64,000 nt of DNA from an uncultured Bacteroidia bacterium (GTDB lineage: Bacteria > Bacteroidota > Bacteroidia > Bacteroidales > UBA932), in contig CACZCQ010000003.1 in assembly GCA_902779765.1 (NCBI GenBank), positions 244,035 to 308,034 on the forward strand, read 5' to 3'. The translations under genes and the position numbers were made by a program. This document shows, one piece after another, positions 44,297-54,216 of the stretch. The notes below the pieces were generated by a model that was not told the DNA's origin, made no database searches, and saw only the letters and a program-made list of their open reading frames with translations. Position 1 is the stretch's first letter. Each line of letters opens with the position of its first letter.

Positions 44297-44906
44297 GGTA
44301 AAGGATGGAAGAGGGACCTTCGTTGAACAGGAGGTCCATGATGGAAAGGTTCGGTACGAAGCCGTATTTCCGGGCGAACACCTGGAAGTACGGCTTCTCC
44401 AGTCCGAGGTCACGTAGTACGGTGTCGGGACGTTTCGGATGGAGTATTTCCCTGTAGTCCTCCCCGTATGTCCCGGATGCCAGGGGGGAATATTCCTCCG
44501 TGAAACGGATGTCGGCCGTTATCCCGGTCTTTTTCAGGAAGAAACGGATAATCCGCAGGTCGAGTTCGAAGAGTGTTTCCGGTTTGGAATCCAGGATGGC
44601 GAACAGGTCGTCCTTGTAATAGTCGAAGAATGCGGAAGACTCGTAGGCCGACATGATGGCCCGCTCCGTCTTCTGGATCCAGGGAGTGGAATAGTCCACC
44701 TTGATGCGGCTGATCGGAAGTTCGTGGGTCCCTTCGTGGACTATCGGGAAGTTGAGGTACTGGGGACCGTCCGCAGCATAATAGCGGCACCGGTTGCGCC
44801 AGCTCTGCTTCTGGTAATTCTCACAGGCCTCCACGTAGACGGTGGAAGCTTGTGCAATCAACGCGAAATAGCTGACCGGCGGGAAATAGGCTATGCTCAG
44901 AAGCAT
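44271..44906 (-). CDS. WbqC family protein
   Basis: 211 aa. WbqC-like proteins are linked to polysaccharide or aminosugar biosynthesis loci, but their biochemistry is poorly defined. Characteristic blocks are LLSIAYFPPVSYFALIAQA at the N-terminus, NYQKQSWRNRCRYYAADGPQ (about 30-49, the family's most conserved part), VDYSTPWIQKTERAIMSAY, and NLSIMDLLFNEGP at the C-terminus. Located 9 bp after lpxA in the lpxD-lpxC-lpxA operon, consistent with an envelope glycan role. Confidence 0.88.
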   Translation of the reverse strand: MLLSIAYFPPVSYFALIAQASTVYVEACENYQKQSWRNRCRYYAADGPQYLNFPIVHEGTHELPISRIKVDYSTPWIQKTERAIMSAYESSAFFDYYKDDLFAILDSKPETLFELDLRIIRFFLKKTGITADIRFTEEYSPLASGTYGEDYREILHPKRPDTVLRDLGLEKPYFQVFARKYGFVPNLSIMDLLFNEGPSSILYLKTGTSSR

Positions 44907-44915
44907 GGCCTGAGA

Positions 44916-45728
44916 CTATTCGGAAGAACCTTTCTCGTGGATGACCTCACCGCGGATAATCCCTCTCTTGGAATTCCGGATGAAATCGAGGATGGTATCC
45001 CTTTCCTCGCTTTGAGGGAAACCTGCTTCAACCTTGGTGCAACTGTCGGAAATGTTGTATCCCGAGAAGTAGATAGTATCGTAGATATCCTTGATGTTGC
45101 GGATCACGTCGGAGGAGAATCCCCTGCGGCGGAGGCCTACGATATTCACTCCGACATACCTGAGAGGGTCGCGTCCGCAGAGCACGTATGGAGGAACGTC
45201 CTTGTCTATCCTGGACATGCCGCCAATCATGGCGTGGCAGCCGATCTTGGAGAACTGATGGGCCTTGGAGCCGCCTCCTACTATCGCCCAGTCGTCTATC
45301 ACCGTCTCGCCGGCAAGACCAACGTAGCTGGTGAGTATGCAATGGTTGCCGATGACGCAGTCGTGTGCGACGTGCACGTACGACATGATAAGGGTGTCGT
45401 TGCCGATCCGGGTGACGAACTTGCCGCTGGCCTTGGTGCCGCGGTTGATGGTTGCGCATTCGCGGACGGTGACATTGTCCCCGAGTTCGACGTATGTGAC
45501 TTCACCTTCGTACTTGAGGTCCTGGGGGATCGCCCCGACCACTGCCCCGGGGAATATGTGGCAGTTGCAACCCATCTTTACGTACTGGAAAATGGTGGCG
45601 TGCGGGAGGATCCTGCAGCCGTCGCCGATCTCGACGTCGTCATCGATGTATGCGAAGGGCCCGACTTCGATGTTGTCGCCGAGCTTGGCCTTGGGACTTA
45701 CATATGCTTGAGGTGAAATCTTATTCAT
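44916..45728 (-). CDS. lpxA: UDP-N-acetylglucosamine O-acyltransferase
   Basis: First step of lipid A synthesis: acyl-ACP transfer to the 3-OH of UDP-GlcNAc. 270 aa (E. coli 262). Left-handed beta-helix hexapeptide repeats from residue 8 to about 190. The catalytic His is in the SYVHVAHDCVIGNHC block, with GGGSKAHQFSKIGCHAMIGG and the family's GLRRRGFS following; the helical C-terminus closes the fold. Third gene of the lpx group. Confidence 0.96.
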   Translation of the reverse strand: MNKISPQAYVSPKAKLGDNIEVGPFAYIDDDVEIGDGCRILPHATIFQYVKMGCNCHIFPGAVVGAIPQDLKYEGEVTYVELGDNVTVRECATINRGTKASGKFVTRIGNDTLIMSYVHVAHDCVIGNHCILTSYVGLAGETVIDDWAIVGGGSKAHQFSKIGCHAMIGGMSRIDKDVPPYVLCGRDPLRYVGVNIVGLRRRGFSSDVIRNIKDIYDTIYFSGYNISDSCTKVEAGFPQSEERDTILDFIRNSKRGIIRGEVIHEKGSSE

Positions 45729-45741
45729 GTTGATAAGTTTT

Positions 45742-46662
45742 TTACTGTTTTGCTATTGCTTCCCTGATGGCTTTCGCCATGCGGGTATTGATGGAGTGAC
45801 CGGGCTTGAATGCTTCCACCCTGGCCTTGATCCTCCCTCCTGACAGGGCGAGGTCGCCGACGAGGTCCAGCAGTTTGTGCCTTCCGCATTCATCCGGGAA
45901 ATGGAGACGGAGGTTGTTCAGATAGCCCTTGTCATCAATGGCCAGCGCAGGGATGTTGAACAGTCCGGCAAGCCTTTCCACCTGTTCCGGAGTGACTGGA
46001 TGCTCTACTATCACGATGGCATTGTCTACGTCACCGCCCTTCACAAGATTGTTCTGGAACAGGTATTCGATCTCGTGGAAGAACACGAACGTCCTGCACG
46101 GGGCTATTTCTGTCGGATAGTCTGTCTCCGGATCCCAATGGGCCTTCTGGACGCCAAGTACCCTTGAGCCGAAATCGACGGTCAGGTCTATCGACGGATC
46201 GTCACAGGGCGTGACCCTGATGAATGAACCGGTATCTTCGTCCTTGATCTCGATCGTCCCGGGTAAGGTCAGATATTCCTTGTCGGCATCCTGGATTGCA
46301 AGTCCGTCCTTCAGCATCGCCTCCACGTAGTACCGGGCGCTTCCGTCCAGGATTGGAACCTCTACGTTGTCCAACTCTACGAAGGCATTGTCCACGCCCA
46401 TACCTGAGAAGGCCGACATGAGATGCTCTATCGTGGAGACCGTTGCTCCCTTGTAGGCTATGGTAGTGCTTCTGGCAGTGGAAGAGACGTTTTCGGCAAG
46501 CGCGGGGACGATGGCATCTTCACCGATGTCTGTCCTGGTGAATATGATGCCGGTGTTTTCAGGGGCGGGCTTCAATACCATGTGTGCGAACAGTCCGGTG
46601 TGAAGACCCTTGCCTTCATAAAAAATCTCTTTCGAAAGTGTCCTCTGCTTGTTAGAAGTCAT
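45742..46662 (-). CDS. lpxC: UDP-3-O-acyl-N-acetylglucosamine deacetylase, LpxC domain only
   Basis: Zn-dependent committed step of lipid A synthesis. 306 aa containing a complete LpxC: STIEHLMSAFSG (zinc His), FPDECGRHKLLDLVGDLAL (zinc His and Asp) and KPGHSINTRMAK (catalytic His). Most Bacteroidota encode LpxC fused to FabZ (about 460 aa) in the same lpxD-lpxC-lpxA order; here the gene stops right after the LpxC domain, and only 13 bp precede lpxA. A separate fabZ must exist elsewhere if fatty-acid synthesis is complete. Confidence 0.95.
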   Translation of the reverse strand: MTSNKQRTLSKEIFYEGKGLHTGLFAHMVLKPAPENTGIIFTRTDIGEDAIVPALAENVSSTARSTTIAYKGATVSTIEHLMSAFSGMGVDNAFVELDNVEVPILDGSARYYVEAMLKDGLAIQDADKEYLTLPGTIEIKDEDTGSFIRVTPCDDPSIDLTVDFGSRVLGVQKAHWDPETDYPTEIAPCRTFVFFHEIEYLFQNNLVKGGDVDNAIVIVEHPVTPEQVERLAGLFNIPALAIDDKGYLNNLRLHFPDECGRHKLLDLVGDLALSGGRIKARVEAFKPGHSINTRMAKAIREAIAKQ

Positions 46663-46705
46663 AATAGTCGAGTAGGACTGTAACTACTGCAAAAAACAGT
46701 CCTAA

Positions 46706-47692
46706 TTATTTCCCTTGCTTCCTGAATACTGCGTAACTGCGAAGATAGTTCTTGAACTGTATCGCCGGAGAGCCTAGGAGGGTCTGGCCCGGTTCCGTGA
46801 TATTGCCGATGACTCCGGCCTGTGCACCGAGGGTGGTGTTGTCCGCTATTTCCAGATGACCCGCTATTCCGACCTGTCCTGCAAGGATGCAGTTCTTTCC
46901 GATCTTGGTCGAACCTGCGATCCCGCACTGGGCTGCCATCACAGTATTGTCTCCGATCTGGACATTATGGGCGATCTGGCAGAGGTTGTCGATCTTGACG
47001 CCGTTGCCGATGATGGTCGATTCCATCTCCGAACGGTCTATCGTGGTACCTGCACCGATTTCGACGTTGTTGCCGATTATCACGTTGCCCAGGTGCTCTA
47101 TCTTCTCCCACGTGCCGTCCGGAAGGGGAGCATTGCCGAAACCATCCGAACCGATCACCGCGTTGGCGTGGATGATCACGTTGTCGCCGATGATCATCCC
47201 GGGGTAGATTACGACGCCCGGATAAATGATGCAATGTTTTCCTATGACCGTGTTGTCACCGACATAGACATTCTCGAATATCTTCGTGTAGTCTCCGATC
47301 CTGGCGTGATGCCCGACATATGAATGGCTTCCGAGGTAGACTTTCTTCCCGAATTTGCTGGTAAGGAACCATGAGGAGCGGAAACCCCTGTGCCTGCGGT
47401 CCGTGCGCTTCTGGGTGGCGGCGTACTTGAGGAGGTCCGCAAGGGATTTGTATGCATCGTCAACCCTGATCAAGGTGGGAGTTACGGCCTCCCTGGCCTC
47501 GAAATCCTTGTTTACCAGGAGTATGCTCGCCTTGCAGGTGTAGACGTATTTTTCGTATTTCGGGTTGGCATAGAAGCAGAGCTGGCCAGGCTTTCCGTGT
47601 TCGATCTTGGCGAAAGAGGTCACCTTGACCTGGGGGTCTCCTTCCACCGTTCCCTTGAGCACCTGTGCCAATTGCTTAGCTGTAAATTCCAT
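46706..47692 (-). CDS. lpxD: UDP-3-O-(3-hydroxyacyl)glucosamine N-acyltransferase
   Basis: Third step of lipid A synthesis, 328 aa (E. coli 341). The N-terminal uridine-binding domain (about 1-100) contains [17 protein letters not shown]. The hexapeptide beta-helix (about 105-300) has the catalytic-His region [22 protein letters not shown] and the later [21 protein letters not shown]. First gene of the lpxD-lpxC-lpxA-wbqC operon, divergent from rimP. Confidence 0.96.
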   Translation of the reverse strand: MEFTAKQLAQVLKGTVEGDPQVKVTSFAKIEHGKPGQLCFYANPKYEKYVYTCKASILLVNKDFEAREAVTPTLIRVDDAYKSLADLLKYAATQKRTDRRHRGFRSSWFLTSKFGKKVYLGSHSYVGHHARIGDYTKIFENVYVGDNTVIGKHCIIYPGVVIYPGMIIGDNVIIHANAVIGSDGFGNAPLPDGTWEKIEHLGNVIIGNNVEIGAGTTIDRSEMESTIIGNGVKIDNLCQIAHNVQIGDNTVMAAQCGIAGSTKIGKNCILAGQVGIAGHLEIADNTTLGAQAGVIGNITEPGQTLLGSPAIQFKNYLRSYAVFRKQGK

Positions 47693-47774
47693 GTCTTTCC
47701 GTATGATTTTAGAGTTGATTACTGAAAAAGTCTACAAAGAAAGCAATTTATTTTCATATTTACTAAATAATCCT

Positions 47775-47782
47775 TATCTTTG
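47775..47782 (+). promoter_or_regulatory. -7 element TATCTTTG for rimP-nusA-infB
   Basis: TAnnTTTG match; a start about 6-7 bp downstream would place the 5' end at roughly 47788, immediately before the hairpin at 47795-47822. Confidence 0.65.
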
Positions 47783-47794
47783 CAAAGTTGTGAG

Positions 47795-47830
47795 AGATAG
47801 GTGACGGACGCGTCTCCTATCTTTTGTTTT
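47795..47830 (+). promoter_or_regulatory. Leader hairpin with U-run, possible attenuator of rimP-nusA-infB
   Basis: AGATAGGTGACG (47795-47806) pairs with CGTCTCCTATCT (47811-47822) over 12 positions with one mismatch, closed by the 4-base loop GACG, followed by TTTTGTTTT. This has the form of an intrinsic terminator but lies in the 5' leader, 15 bp before the rimP ATG. Confidence 0.65.
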
Positions 47831-47836
47831 GTAAGC

Positions 47837-48307
47837 ATGGAAAAGGATCTGATCATAAAAAGCATTGAGCCTGCCGTGAACCAGCGCGGCTGCTTCATCG
47901 TGGACGTGTCCCTGAGCAGGGACAATGACATAGTGCTCACTGTCGAAAAGGAGGTCGGAGAGATGGACCTCGAGGACTGCGTCGCCATAAATGATGCATT
48001 CCTGGCCATTTTCGACAAGGATGCTGAGGATTATTCCCTCACGGTTTCATCCGCCGGTCTGGACCAGCCTTTCAAGGTTGAAAAACAATACCGGAAGGCC
48101 ATCGGCTCTTCGGTGTCGGTGCTCCTCAAAGGCGGCAGGAAGCTCGTCGGTGTCCTGACCGGAGCTGATCCGGAAGGGATTTCCCTCCGTTATTCCCGCA
48201 AGGAAGTCCAGGAAGGGAAAAAGAAGAAGGTCACCGTCGAGGTGGAGGAAAGATTCGGATTCGATGAGATCAATTCCGTAATACCATATATTGAATTCAA
48301 AAAATAG
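47837..48307 (+). CDS. rimP: ribosome maturation factor RimP
   Basis: 30S assembly factor acting with S12/16S rRNA. 156 aa from the ATG at 47837; an in-frame GTG at 47801 falls inside the leader hairpin and was rejected. N-terminal alpha/beta domain with NQRGCFIVDVSLSRDND; the central YSLTVSSAGLDQPFKVEKQYRKAIG corresponds to the family's VSSPGLDRPL block. The C-terminal SH3-like domain ends in INSVIPYIEFKK. Head of the conserved rimP-nusA-infB operon; nusA begins 12 bp later. Confidence 0.93.
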   Translation: MEKDLIIKSIEPAVNQRGCFIVDVSLSRDNDIVLTVEKEVGEMDLEDCVAINDAFLAIFDKDAEDYSLTVSSAGLDQPFKVEKQYRKAIGSSVSVLLKGGRKLVGVLTGADPEGISLRYSRKEVQEGKKKKVTVEVEERFGFDEINSVIPYIEFKK

Positions 48308-48319
48308 AAACATCATAAA

Positions 48320-49585
48320 ATGGAAAAGAAAGACGTAATCACTCTAATTGATGCCTTCAAGGATTTCAAGGAAGAGAAGAACATCGACAGGCCCGTGATG
48401 ATGGGCGTTCTCAAGGATGTATTCCTCACCCAGATCGCCAAGACCTATGGCTCCTCCGACAATTTCGACGTTATCATCAATGTCGACAAGGGAGACTGCG
48501 AGATCTACCAGAACTTCGACATCGTCGAGGAAGTGGAGAATCCCAACACACAGATCACCCTGGAGCAGATCAAGGCCGAGACCGGCGACGACGACTACGA
48601 GATCGGCGACGTGTACACCAAGAAACTTTCCCTCGCCTCTTTCGGAAGGAGGGGTATCCTGAACATCCGACAGAACCTCCAGGGAAGGATCATGGACATC
48701 GACAAGGCCAATGTCTTCAAGGAGTATTCCGACAAGGTCGGAGAGATCTTCACCGGTGAGATCTACCAGACCTGGTCAAAGGAAGTGATCATCCTCGACG
48801 AGGACAGCAACGAGCTCCATCTGCCCAAGAACGAGCAGATCCCCGGAGAAAGGTTCAAGAAGGGAGACACCATCCGCGCCATCATCAAGAGCGTCGAGAT
48901 GAGGAACAACACCACTCCTTACATCACCCTGTCGAGGACTACCAACGATTTCCTCGAGAAACTGTTCGAACTTGAGGTTCCTGAGATCTTCGACGGTCTC
49001 ATCACCATCAAGAAGGTTGTCCGCGTGCCCGGTGAGCGTGCGAAGGTGGCTGTCGAGTCCTACGACGAGAGGATCGATCCCATCGGCGCCTGCATCGGTG
49101 TCAAGGGATCCAGGATCATCGGAATCGTCCGTGAGCTCCGCAACGAGAACATCGACGTCCTCCAGTGGACTTCCAACACCCAGCTCCTTATCCAGAGGGC
49201 TCTCAATCCCGCAAGGGTTTCGTCCATTGACCTGGGCAACTCTCCCGAGGACAAGATCAAGGTCTATATGCAGCCCGACGAGGTCAAGAAGGGTATCGGT
49301 CGCGGCGGATGCAACATCAAGCTGGCCGGAATGCTCGTCGGCAGGGAGATCGAAGTTTGGAGGGAGCTTTCCAAGGAAGAAATGTTCGAGGAGGAAGACG
49401 TCCTTCTGAGCGAGTTCAGCAACGAGATCGACCAGTGGGTCATCGACCGCCTCGTCGCCATCGGTTGCGATACCGCCAAGAGCGTGCTTGCCTTCTCTCC
49501 TGAAGACATCGCCAAGAGGGCGGACCTCGAGGACGAGACCGTCGCCGACGTGTTCAGGATCCTTAAGGCCGAATTTGAAGACTAG
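48320..49585 (+). CDS. nusA: transcription termination/antitermination factor NusA
   Basis: RNA-polymerase-bound elongation factor, 421 aa. The N-terminal polymerase-binding domain (about 1-125) is followed by S1 (about 130-200, VGEIFTGEIYQTW), KH1 (about 205-280) and KH2 (about 285-350, including GIGRGGCNIKLAGML) and a short helical end. E. coli NusA (495 aa) has two extra acidic repeats absent here, as is common in this phylum. Its position beside the leader hairpin allows autoregulation. Confidence 0.96.
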   Translation: MEKKDVITLIDAFKDFKEEKNIDRPVMMGVLKDVFLTQIAKTYGSSDNFDVIINVDKGDCEIYQNFDIVEEVENPNTQITLEQIKAETGDDDYEIGDVYTKKLSLASFGRRGILNIRQNLQGRIMDIDKANVFKEYSDKVGEIFTGEIYQTWSKEVIILDEDSNELHLPKNEQIPGERFKKGDTIRAIIKSVEMRNNTTPYITLSRTTNDFLEKLFELEVPEIFDGLITIKKVVRVPGERAKVAVESYDERIDPIGACIGVKGSRIIGIVRELRNENIDVLQWTSNTQLLIQRALNPARVSSIDLGNSPEDKIKVYMQPDEVKKGIGRGGCNIKLAGMLVGREIEVWRELSKEEMFEEEDVLLSEFSNEIDQWVIDRLVAIGCDTAKSVLAFSPEDIAKRADLEDETVADVFRILKAEFED

Positions 49586-49606
49586 TATTAATTTAAGGGG
49601 TTGAAT

Positions 49607-52399
49607 ATGGGAGAAATCAGACTTAACAAGATTATCAGGACCTACAACATCGGACTTCAGAGTCTGGTGGACTTTCTGAACAGCCAGGGTGTCGAAGTGG
49701 ACGCCAATCCCAACGCCAAGATCTCGGACGAGCATCTCGGCGCTATCGAGAAGCAGTTCGGAAAGGACCTCGAGATGAAGAAGGCATCCGAGAAAGTTGA
49801 TATCAAACTCACCGAAATCCTGGAGAAGACATCCAGGAGGCAGCAGGAAGCCTCACGTGAAGAAGAATTCGACGAGCCGGTCAGGGAGACCGTCATCAAG
49901 AGCAATGTCTTCACGCCTGTCGAGCCCAGGCCGGAGCCGAAACCGGAGCCGAAGCCCGAACCGAAACCGGAGCCGAAGCCCGAACCTGTTCCTGAGCCGG
50001 AACCGGTCGTCCCCACACCGGAACCTGCCCCGGAACCTGTTCCTGAGCCGGAACCCGAACCGGTACCCGAGCCTGTAGTGGAAGAGCCTGCCCCTGAACC
50101 CGAACCCGAGGTTGAGATTCCCGAGGAAACTCCCGCCACAACCCCTGCGGAAGAAGTTCCCGTAGAATCACAGCCTGAATCCGAGGTGAAACAGGATGAG
50201 AAGGCATCGGGTGAGAACGCTCCCGGATTCAAGGTGCTCGGCAAGATCGACATGTCCCAGTTCGAGAAGAAGAGCGGCAAGAAACGTGAAAGGATTGCCA
50301 AGGGCAGCCAGAAAGTCGATGTCGCCAAGGAAGGCAAGCAGGCCGACAACAATTCCCGCAAGGACAAGCGCGATGCCAAGAAGGATGCACGTGCTGCCCA
50401 GGATCAGGGCAAGGGAGGCAGGAAGCGCGGACGCGGTGCCGACCGCTTCAAGCCTGCCATGACCGAAGAGGAGCAGGAGGCGATGCAGAAGGAGATCCAG
50501 AAGCAGGTCAAGGAGACCTACGCCAGGATGAACGACAACAAGAAGAACAACTTCGGCGCCAAGTACAGGAAGGAGAAGAGGGAGCAGGCTGCTGCCAGAA
50601 CCCAGGAGGAGATGGCACAGGTGATGGCAGAGAAGACCGTCCTGAAGGTCACCGAATTCGTGACCGTCAACGACCTGGCCACCCTCATGAACAACACCCC
50701 TGTCAACGAGGTGATCAAGGCCTGCATGGAACTCGGCCTGATGGTTTCCATCAACCAGAGACTCGATGCAGAGGCCCTCGTGCTTGTCGCGGAGCAGTTC
50801 GGCTACAAGGTCGAATTCGTCACTGCCGACCTTACCGAGGAGATCGAGGAGAACAACAGCCAGGAAGACAGCGAGGACGATCTCGTGTCCAGGCCTCCTG
50901 TGATCACCGTCATGGGTCATGTCGACCACGGTAAGACCTCCCTGCTCGACTATATCCGCAAGTCAAACGTCATCGCCGGAGAGGCAGGAGGTATCACCCA
51001 GCATATCGGTGCATACAATGTGAAACTTCCTGACGGAAGGAGGATCACCTTCCTGGATACCCCTGGACACGAGGCCTTCACGGCCATGCGTGCCCGTGGA
51101 GCCCAGCTCACCGACCTTGCCATCATCATCATCGCGGCCGATGACGCCGTGATGCCCCAGACAGTCGAGGCTATCAACCATGCCCAGGCCGCCGGTGTCC
51201 CGATGGTTTTCGCCATCAACAAGATAGACAAGCCGGGAGCCATGCCTGACAAGATCTACCAGCAGCTCTCCCAGATGAATATCCTTACCGAAGCGTGGGG
51301 AGGAAAATACCAGAGCCAGGAGATATCGGCCAAGAAGGGTCTCAATGTGGACAAGCTCCTCGAGAAGGTCCTCCTTGAAACCGACCTGCTCGACCTCAAG
51401 GCCAATCCCAACAAGAGGGGAGTGGGTGCCGTCATCGAATCCTCCCTCGACAAGGGACGCGGTTACCTTGCCACCGTCCTCGTCCAGGACGGAACCCTCA
51501 AGACGGGTGACATGGTCCTCAGCGGCTGCTACTACGGCCGTGTAAAGGCTATGTTCAACGAGCGTGGCCAGAAAGTCAAGGAAGCAGGTCCTTCCACTCC
51601 GGTATCGATCCTCGGCCTGAACGGCGCTCCCAGCGCCGGTGACAAGTTCAATGTCATGGCCGATGAGAAGGAAGCCAAGTCGATCGCCAACAAGAGGGAG
51701 CAGCTGATACGTATCCAGGGCATCAAGACCCAGAAGCACATGACCCTCGAGGAGATCGGAAGGCGTATCGCCATCGGCAACTTCAAGGAACTCAACGTCA
51801 TCGTCAAGGGAGACGTGGACGGCTCAGTCGAAGCCCTTTCCGATTCACTCATCAAGCTCTCCACCGAGCAGGTGCGTGTCAATGTGATCCACAAGGCTGT
51901 CGGTGCCATCTCCGAGTCCGATGTGATCCTTGCAGAAGCTTCAGATGCCGTCATCATCGGCTTCCAGGTACGTCCTTCCACCGATGCAAGGAAGACCGCC
52001 GACGAGCAGGGAATCGAGATCCGCCTGTATTCCGTTATCTATGACGCCATCAACGACGTCAAGGACGGTATCGAGGGTATGCTCGAGCCCATCAAGAAGG
52101 AAGAGATCACCGGTACGGCCGAGGTCAAGCAGACCTTCAAGATTTCCAAGGTCGGAACCATCGCCGGCTGCCTCGTCCGCGACGGCAAGATCGCCAAGAC
52201 ATCCCAGTGCCGCCTAATCCGCGACGGTATCGTGGTCTACACGGGCGACATCGCTTCCCTCAAGAGGAACAAGGACGACGCCAAGGAAGTCTCCGCCGGA
52301 ATGGAATGCGGTATCGGCATCGAGAAGTTCAACGACATCAAGGTCGGCGACATGATCGAAGCCTTCGTCATCACCGAGATCAAGCAGACGCTGGATTAA
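49607..52399 (+). CDS. infB: translation initiation factor IF-2
   Basis: GTPase that places initiator tRNA on the 30S subunit. 930 aa from the ATG at 49607; the preceding TTG at 49601 is unlikely. Order: IF2-N domain (about 1-60), a long Pro/Glu/Lys linker of [11 protein letters not shown] repeats (about 104-180), a Lys/Arg-rich region (about 215-330), G domain with GHVDHGKTS (437-445), DTPGHE and NKIDKPG, then beta-barrel domain II, domain III and the fMet-tRNA-binding C2 domain. Last gene of the operon before a terminator. Confidence 0.97.
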   Translation: MGEIRLNKIIRTYNIGLQSLVDFLNSQGVEVDANPNAKISDEHLGAIEKQFGKDLEMKKASEKVDIKLTEILEKTSRRQQEASREEEFDEPVRETVIKSNVFTPVEPRPEPKPEPKPEPKPEPKPEPVPEPEPVVPTPEPAPEPVPEPEPEPVPEPVVEEPAPEPEPEVEIPEETPATTPAEEVPVESQPESEVKQDEKASGENAPGFKVLGKIDMSQFEKKSGKKRERIAKGSQKVDVAKEGKQADNNSRKDKRDAKKDARAAQDQGKGGRKRGRGADRFKPAMTEEEQEAMQKEIQKQVKETYARMNDNKKNNFGAKYRKEKREQAAARTQEEMAQVMAEKTVLKVTEFVTVNDLATLMNNTPVNEVIKACMELGLMVSINQRLDAEALVLVAEQFGYKVEFVTADLTEEIEENNSQEDSEDDLVSRPPVITVMGHVDHGKTSLLDYIRKSNVIAGEAGGITQHIGAYNVKLPDGRRITFLDTPGHEAFTAMRARGAQLTDLAIIIIAADDAVMPQTVEAINHAQAAGVPMVFAINKIDKPGAMPDKIYQQLSQMNILTEAWGGKYQSQEISAKKGLNVDKLLEKVLLETDLLDLKANPNKRGVGAVIESSLDKGRGYLATVLVQDGTLKTGDMVLSGCYYGRVKAMFNERGQKVKEAGPSTPVSILGLNGAPSAGDKFNVMADEKEAKSIANKREQLIRIQGIKTQKHMTLEEIGRRIAIGNFKELNVIVKGDVDGSVEALSDSLIKLSTEQVRVNVIHKAVGAISESDVILAEASDAVIIGFQVRPSTDARKTADEQGIEIRLYSVIYDAINDVKDGIEGMLEPIKKEEITGTAEVKQTFKISKVGTIAGCLVRDGKIAKTSQCRLIRDGIVVYTGDIASLKRNKDDAKEVSAGMECGIGIEKFNDIKVGDMIEAFVITEIKQTLD

Positions 52400-52421
52400 C
52401 CGGAAGTGATATCTTAAAAAG

Positions 52422-52454
52422 AAAGGGCCTCCCGACCGGGAAGCCCTTTTCTTT
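52422..52454 (+). terminator. Terminator after infB
   Basis: Hairpin AAAGGGC-CTCCC ... GGGAA-GCCCTTTT with the loop GACC, followed by TTTTCTTT. It stands between convergent infB and the FadL-like gene and probably works for infB. Confidence 0.85.
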
Positions 52455-52467
52455 ATACGTCATGTTC

Positions 52468-54156
52468 CTAGAACCTCCAGCCCAGGGTGGCGGTGATTCC
52501 GTAACGCTCCCTCTTGTTGAGGATCAGCGGCGAAGCGTAGTCGCTGAGGTAGTCGGCATAAGGGGAGATGAATTCGTCCGAGAAGGCCGTCATCCTTGCA
52601 GCAAGGTCTGCGAAGAAGGAACCCTTTGAGGAATATCCTACACCCACGGAGAATGCATTGATATTGTCATGCAGGGTCTCATGTCCGGTATATTCGGGAA
52701 TCGTGGTGAAGTTGTATCCGGCGCGGATCGCGAACTCGGGAGTGGGCTTGACCTCAGCTCCGATACGGACACTGTGGGAGATTCCCATGCCTTGCTTGAT
52801 GTCCTTGTTGACATCGCTGAACGAATCCTCCCAGTCTCCCTGGCTCTGGGAGAACTTCATCGTGCTGTAATCCGTCATCTCGTAGTCGGCGCTCAGGATG
52901 CCCATGCCCATGAAGGTGTAGGCGAGTCCGGCGTTAAGCCTGTACGGAGTACGGAGCCTGTAGGAGAAGTTGCCCTCCGGCGAGGTGGCCTCACCGTCGT
53001 AGGAAGATGTCTGGTAGTGGACGTCGACCGACTGGCGCCAGGTCTCGTCGATGTACATCACGGTAGGGGTCTGGATGGCTGCACCTATCCTGAGGCCTTC
53101 GGCCGGAAGGGCCAGGAAGCCGATCTTTCCGTATACTCCTGCTCCGTCAGCGGTGTAGGAATAGCGGGAGCGATAGTCAGTGAAATAGGTGGTGGCATCC
53201 TCATAGTCGATCTGGAAGTCGGAAGGATCCACGGCCGCCTCCTTGAAGTATTCGTCATAGTTGTAACCCAGGTAGGTTATACCCATGTTCAATCCGAGGA
53301 AGAAGCGGTTGTTGAAGTTGAATCCGACATTCAGGAGAGCATCATTCTTGCTGCCCGTGACCTTGCGTCCGTAGGACTGGTCGAGCGGACCGCCCATGAA
53401 TATGTCATAGATGTAGTTGCCGTACTGGTCCCTTTCGCCGGTGTTGTTGAAACCTTCGGTTGCAGCGATGTAACGGTAGTAATAGTCCGGATCGTCGGGT
53501 TCGCCGTAATTGGCGATCGCGCCTGCCTGGGCATTGGCGATGACGTTCCAGGGTGCGTAGAGCCCCCTGTCGTCAGCGTGATGGTAGGCATTGCTCCAGT
53601 CGTCGATGGACTTGCCGTCAGCATCGAGGAAGCCGTTCAGGAAGTCGATGTCGAAACCGTCTGCGTCGACTGCGATCGAGCTCTGGTAGCTGGTCTTGTC
53701 GTTGCGGCCTCCGGTCATCATCTGTCCGGCGAAATTGTTGGTCGTGTTGATCACGAATCCGTAGGTCACTCCGACCAGGCCGCTGCGCCTGCCGGTCTTG
53801 GAGTTGATGGTCACTCCTATGTTAGGCATCGTGAACCTGGAAAGTTTCCTGTTGATCTCGTTGGTGTACGTGTCCGTTCCGTTGACCGGGTACGCGCTCC
53901 AGGAGGCGTTCATCGAACTGATGGTCACGTTGGGGCTGATGGTAAACTGCGAGAAGTTGTTCACAGCCGAGCCTGCGGGGTTGATGCCGATGGAACCGAG
54001 GTCACCTCCGACTGCGGTCATCGCATTGCCCATTCCTATGGACCTTGCCGTGCCGTAGTAGTTGTTCTGGCTGAAAGTCAGTCCGTCGTACATCGTCTGC
54101 GCTCCCGCGGCAATCGCGGTGAACATCAGTGATATGGCGATAAAAGTCTTTTTCAT
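52468..54156 (-). CDS. OmpP1/FadL-type outer membrane transport protein
   Basis: Predicted outer-membrane beta-barrel for hydrophobic compounds, 562 aa with signal peptide (FTAIAAGAQ). The family N-terminus is clear: GTARSIGMGNAMTAVGGD followed by GSIGINPAG, the plug/hatch NPA motif. Alternating amphipathic strands rich in Tyr/Phe continue to the C-terminus, which ends in Trp-Arg-Phe, a typical barrel end. Long-chain fatty acids or aromatic hydrocarbons are family substrates; here the ligand is unknown. It lies 60 bp after the Trp/Tyr-rich lipoprotein gene. Confidence 0.88.
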   Translation of the reverse strand: MKKTFIAISLMFTAIAAGAQTMYDGLTFSQNNYYGTARSIGMGNAMTAVGGDLGSIGINPAGSAVNNFSQFTISPNVTISSMNASWSAYPVNGTDTYTNEINRKLSRFTMPNIGVTINSKTGRRSGLVGVTYGFVINTTNNFAGQMMTGGRNDKTSYQSSIAVDADGFDIDFLNGFLDADGKSIDDWSNAYHHADDRGLYAPWNVIANAQAGAIANYGEPDDPDYYYRYIAATEGFNNTGERDQYGNYIYDIFMGGPLDQSYGRKVTGSKNDALLNVGFNFNNRFFLGLNMGITYLGYNYDEYFKEAAVDPSDFQIDYEDATTYFTDYRSRYSYTADGAGVYGKIGFLALPAEGLRIGAAIQTPTVMYIDETWRQSVDVHYQTSSYDGEATSPEGNFSYRLRTPYRLNAGLAYTFMGMGILSADYEMTDYSTMKFSQSQGDWEDSFSDVNKDIKQGMGISHSVRIGAEVKPTPEFAIRAGYNFTTIPEYTGHETLHDNINAFSVGVGYSSKGSFFADLAARMTAFSDEFISPYADYLSDYASPLILNKRERYGITATLGWRF

Positions 54157-54216
54157 GTCCTTGTTGTTTTTAGTTGATAAGTAATAGGTAGTGGTTGAAG
54201 ATATTGGGGAGAACCG

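Noticed and set aside
49925-50130. Repetitive tract that could be mistaken for a CRISPR or satellite
   Set aside because: It is in-frame Pro/Glu/Lys coding repeat within infB, with no spacer structure and no cas genes.
52669-54132. 487-codon plus-strand open frame opposite the FadL-like gene
   Set aside because: Valine/glycine-rich antisense shadow without motif; the minus-strand gene has a signal peptide, a family signature and a barrel-type end.
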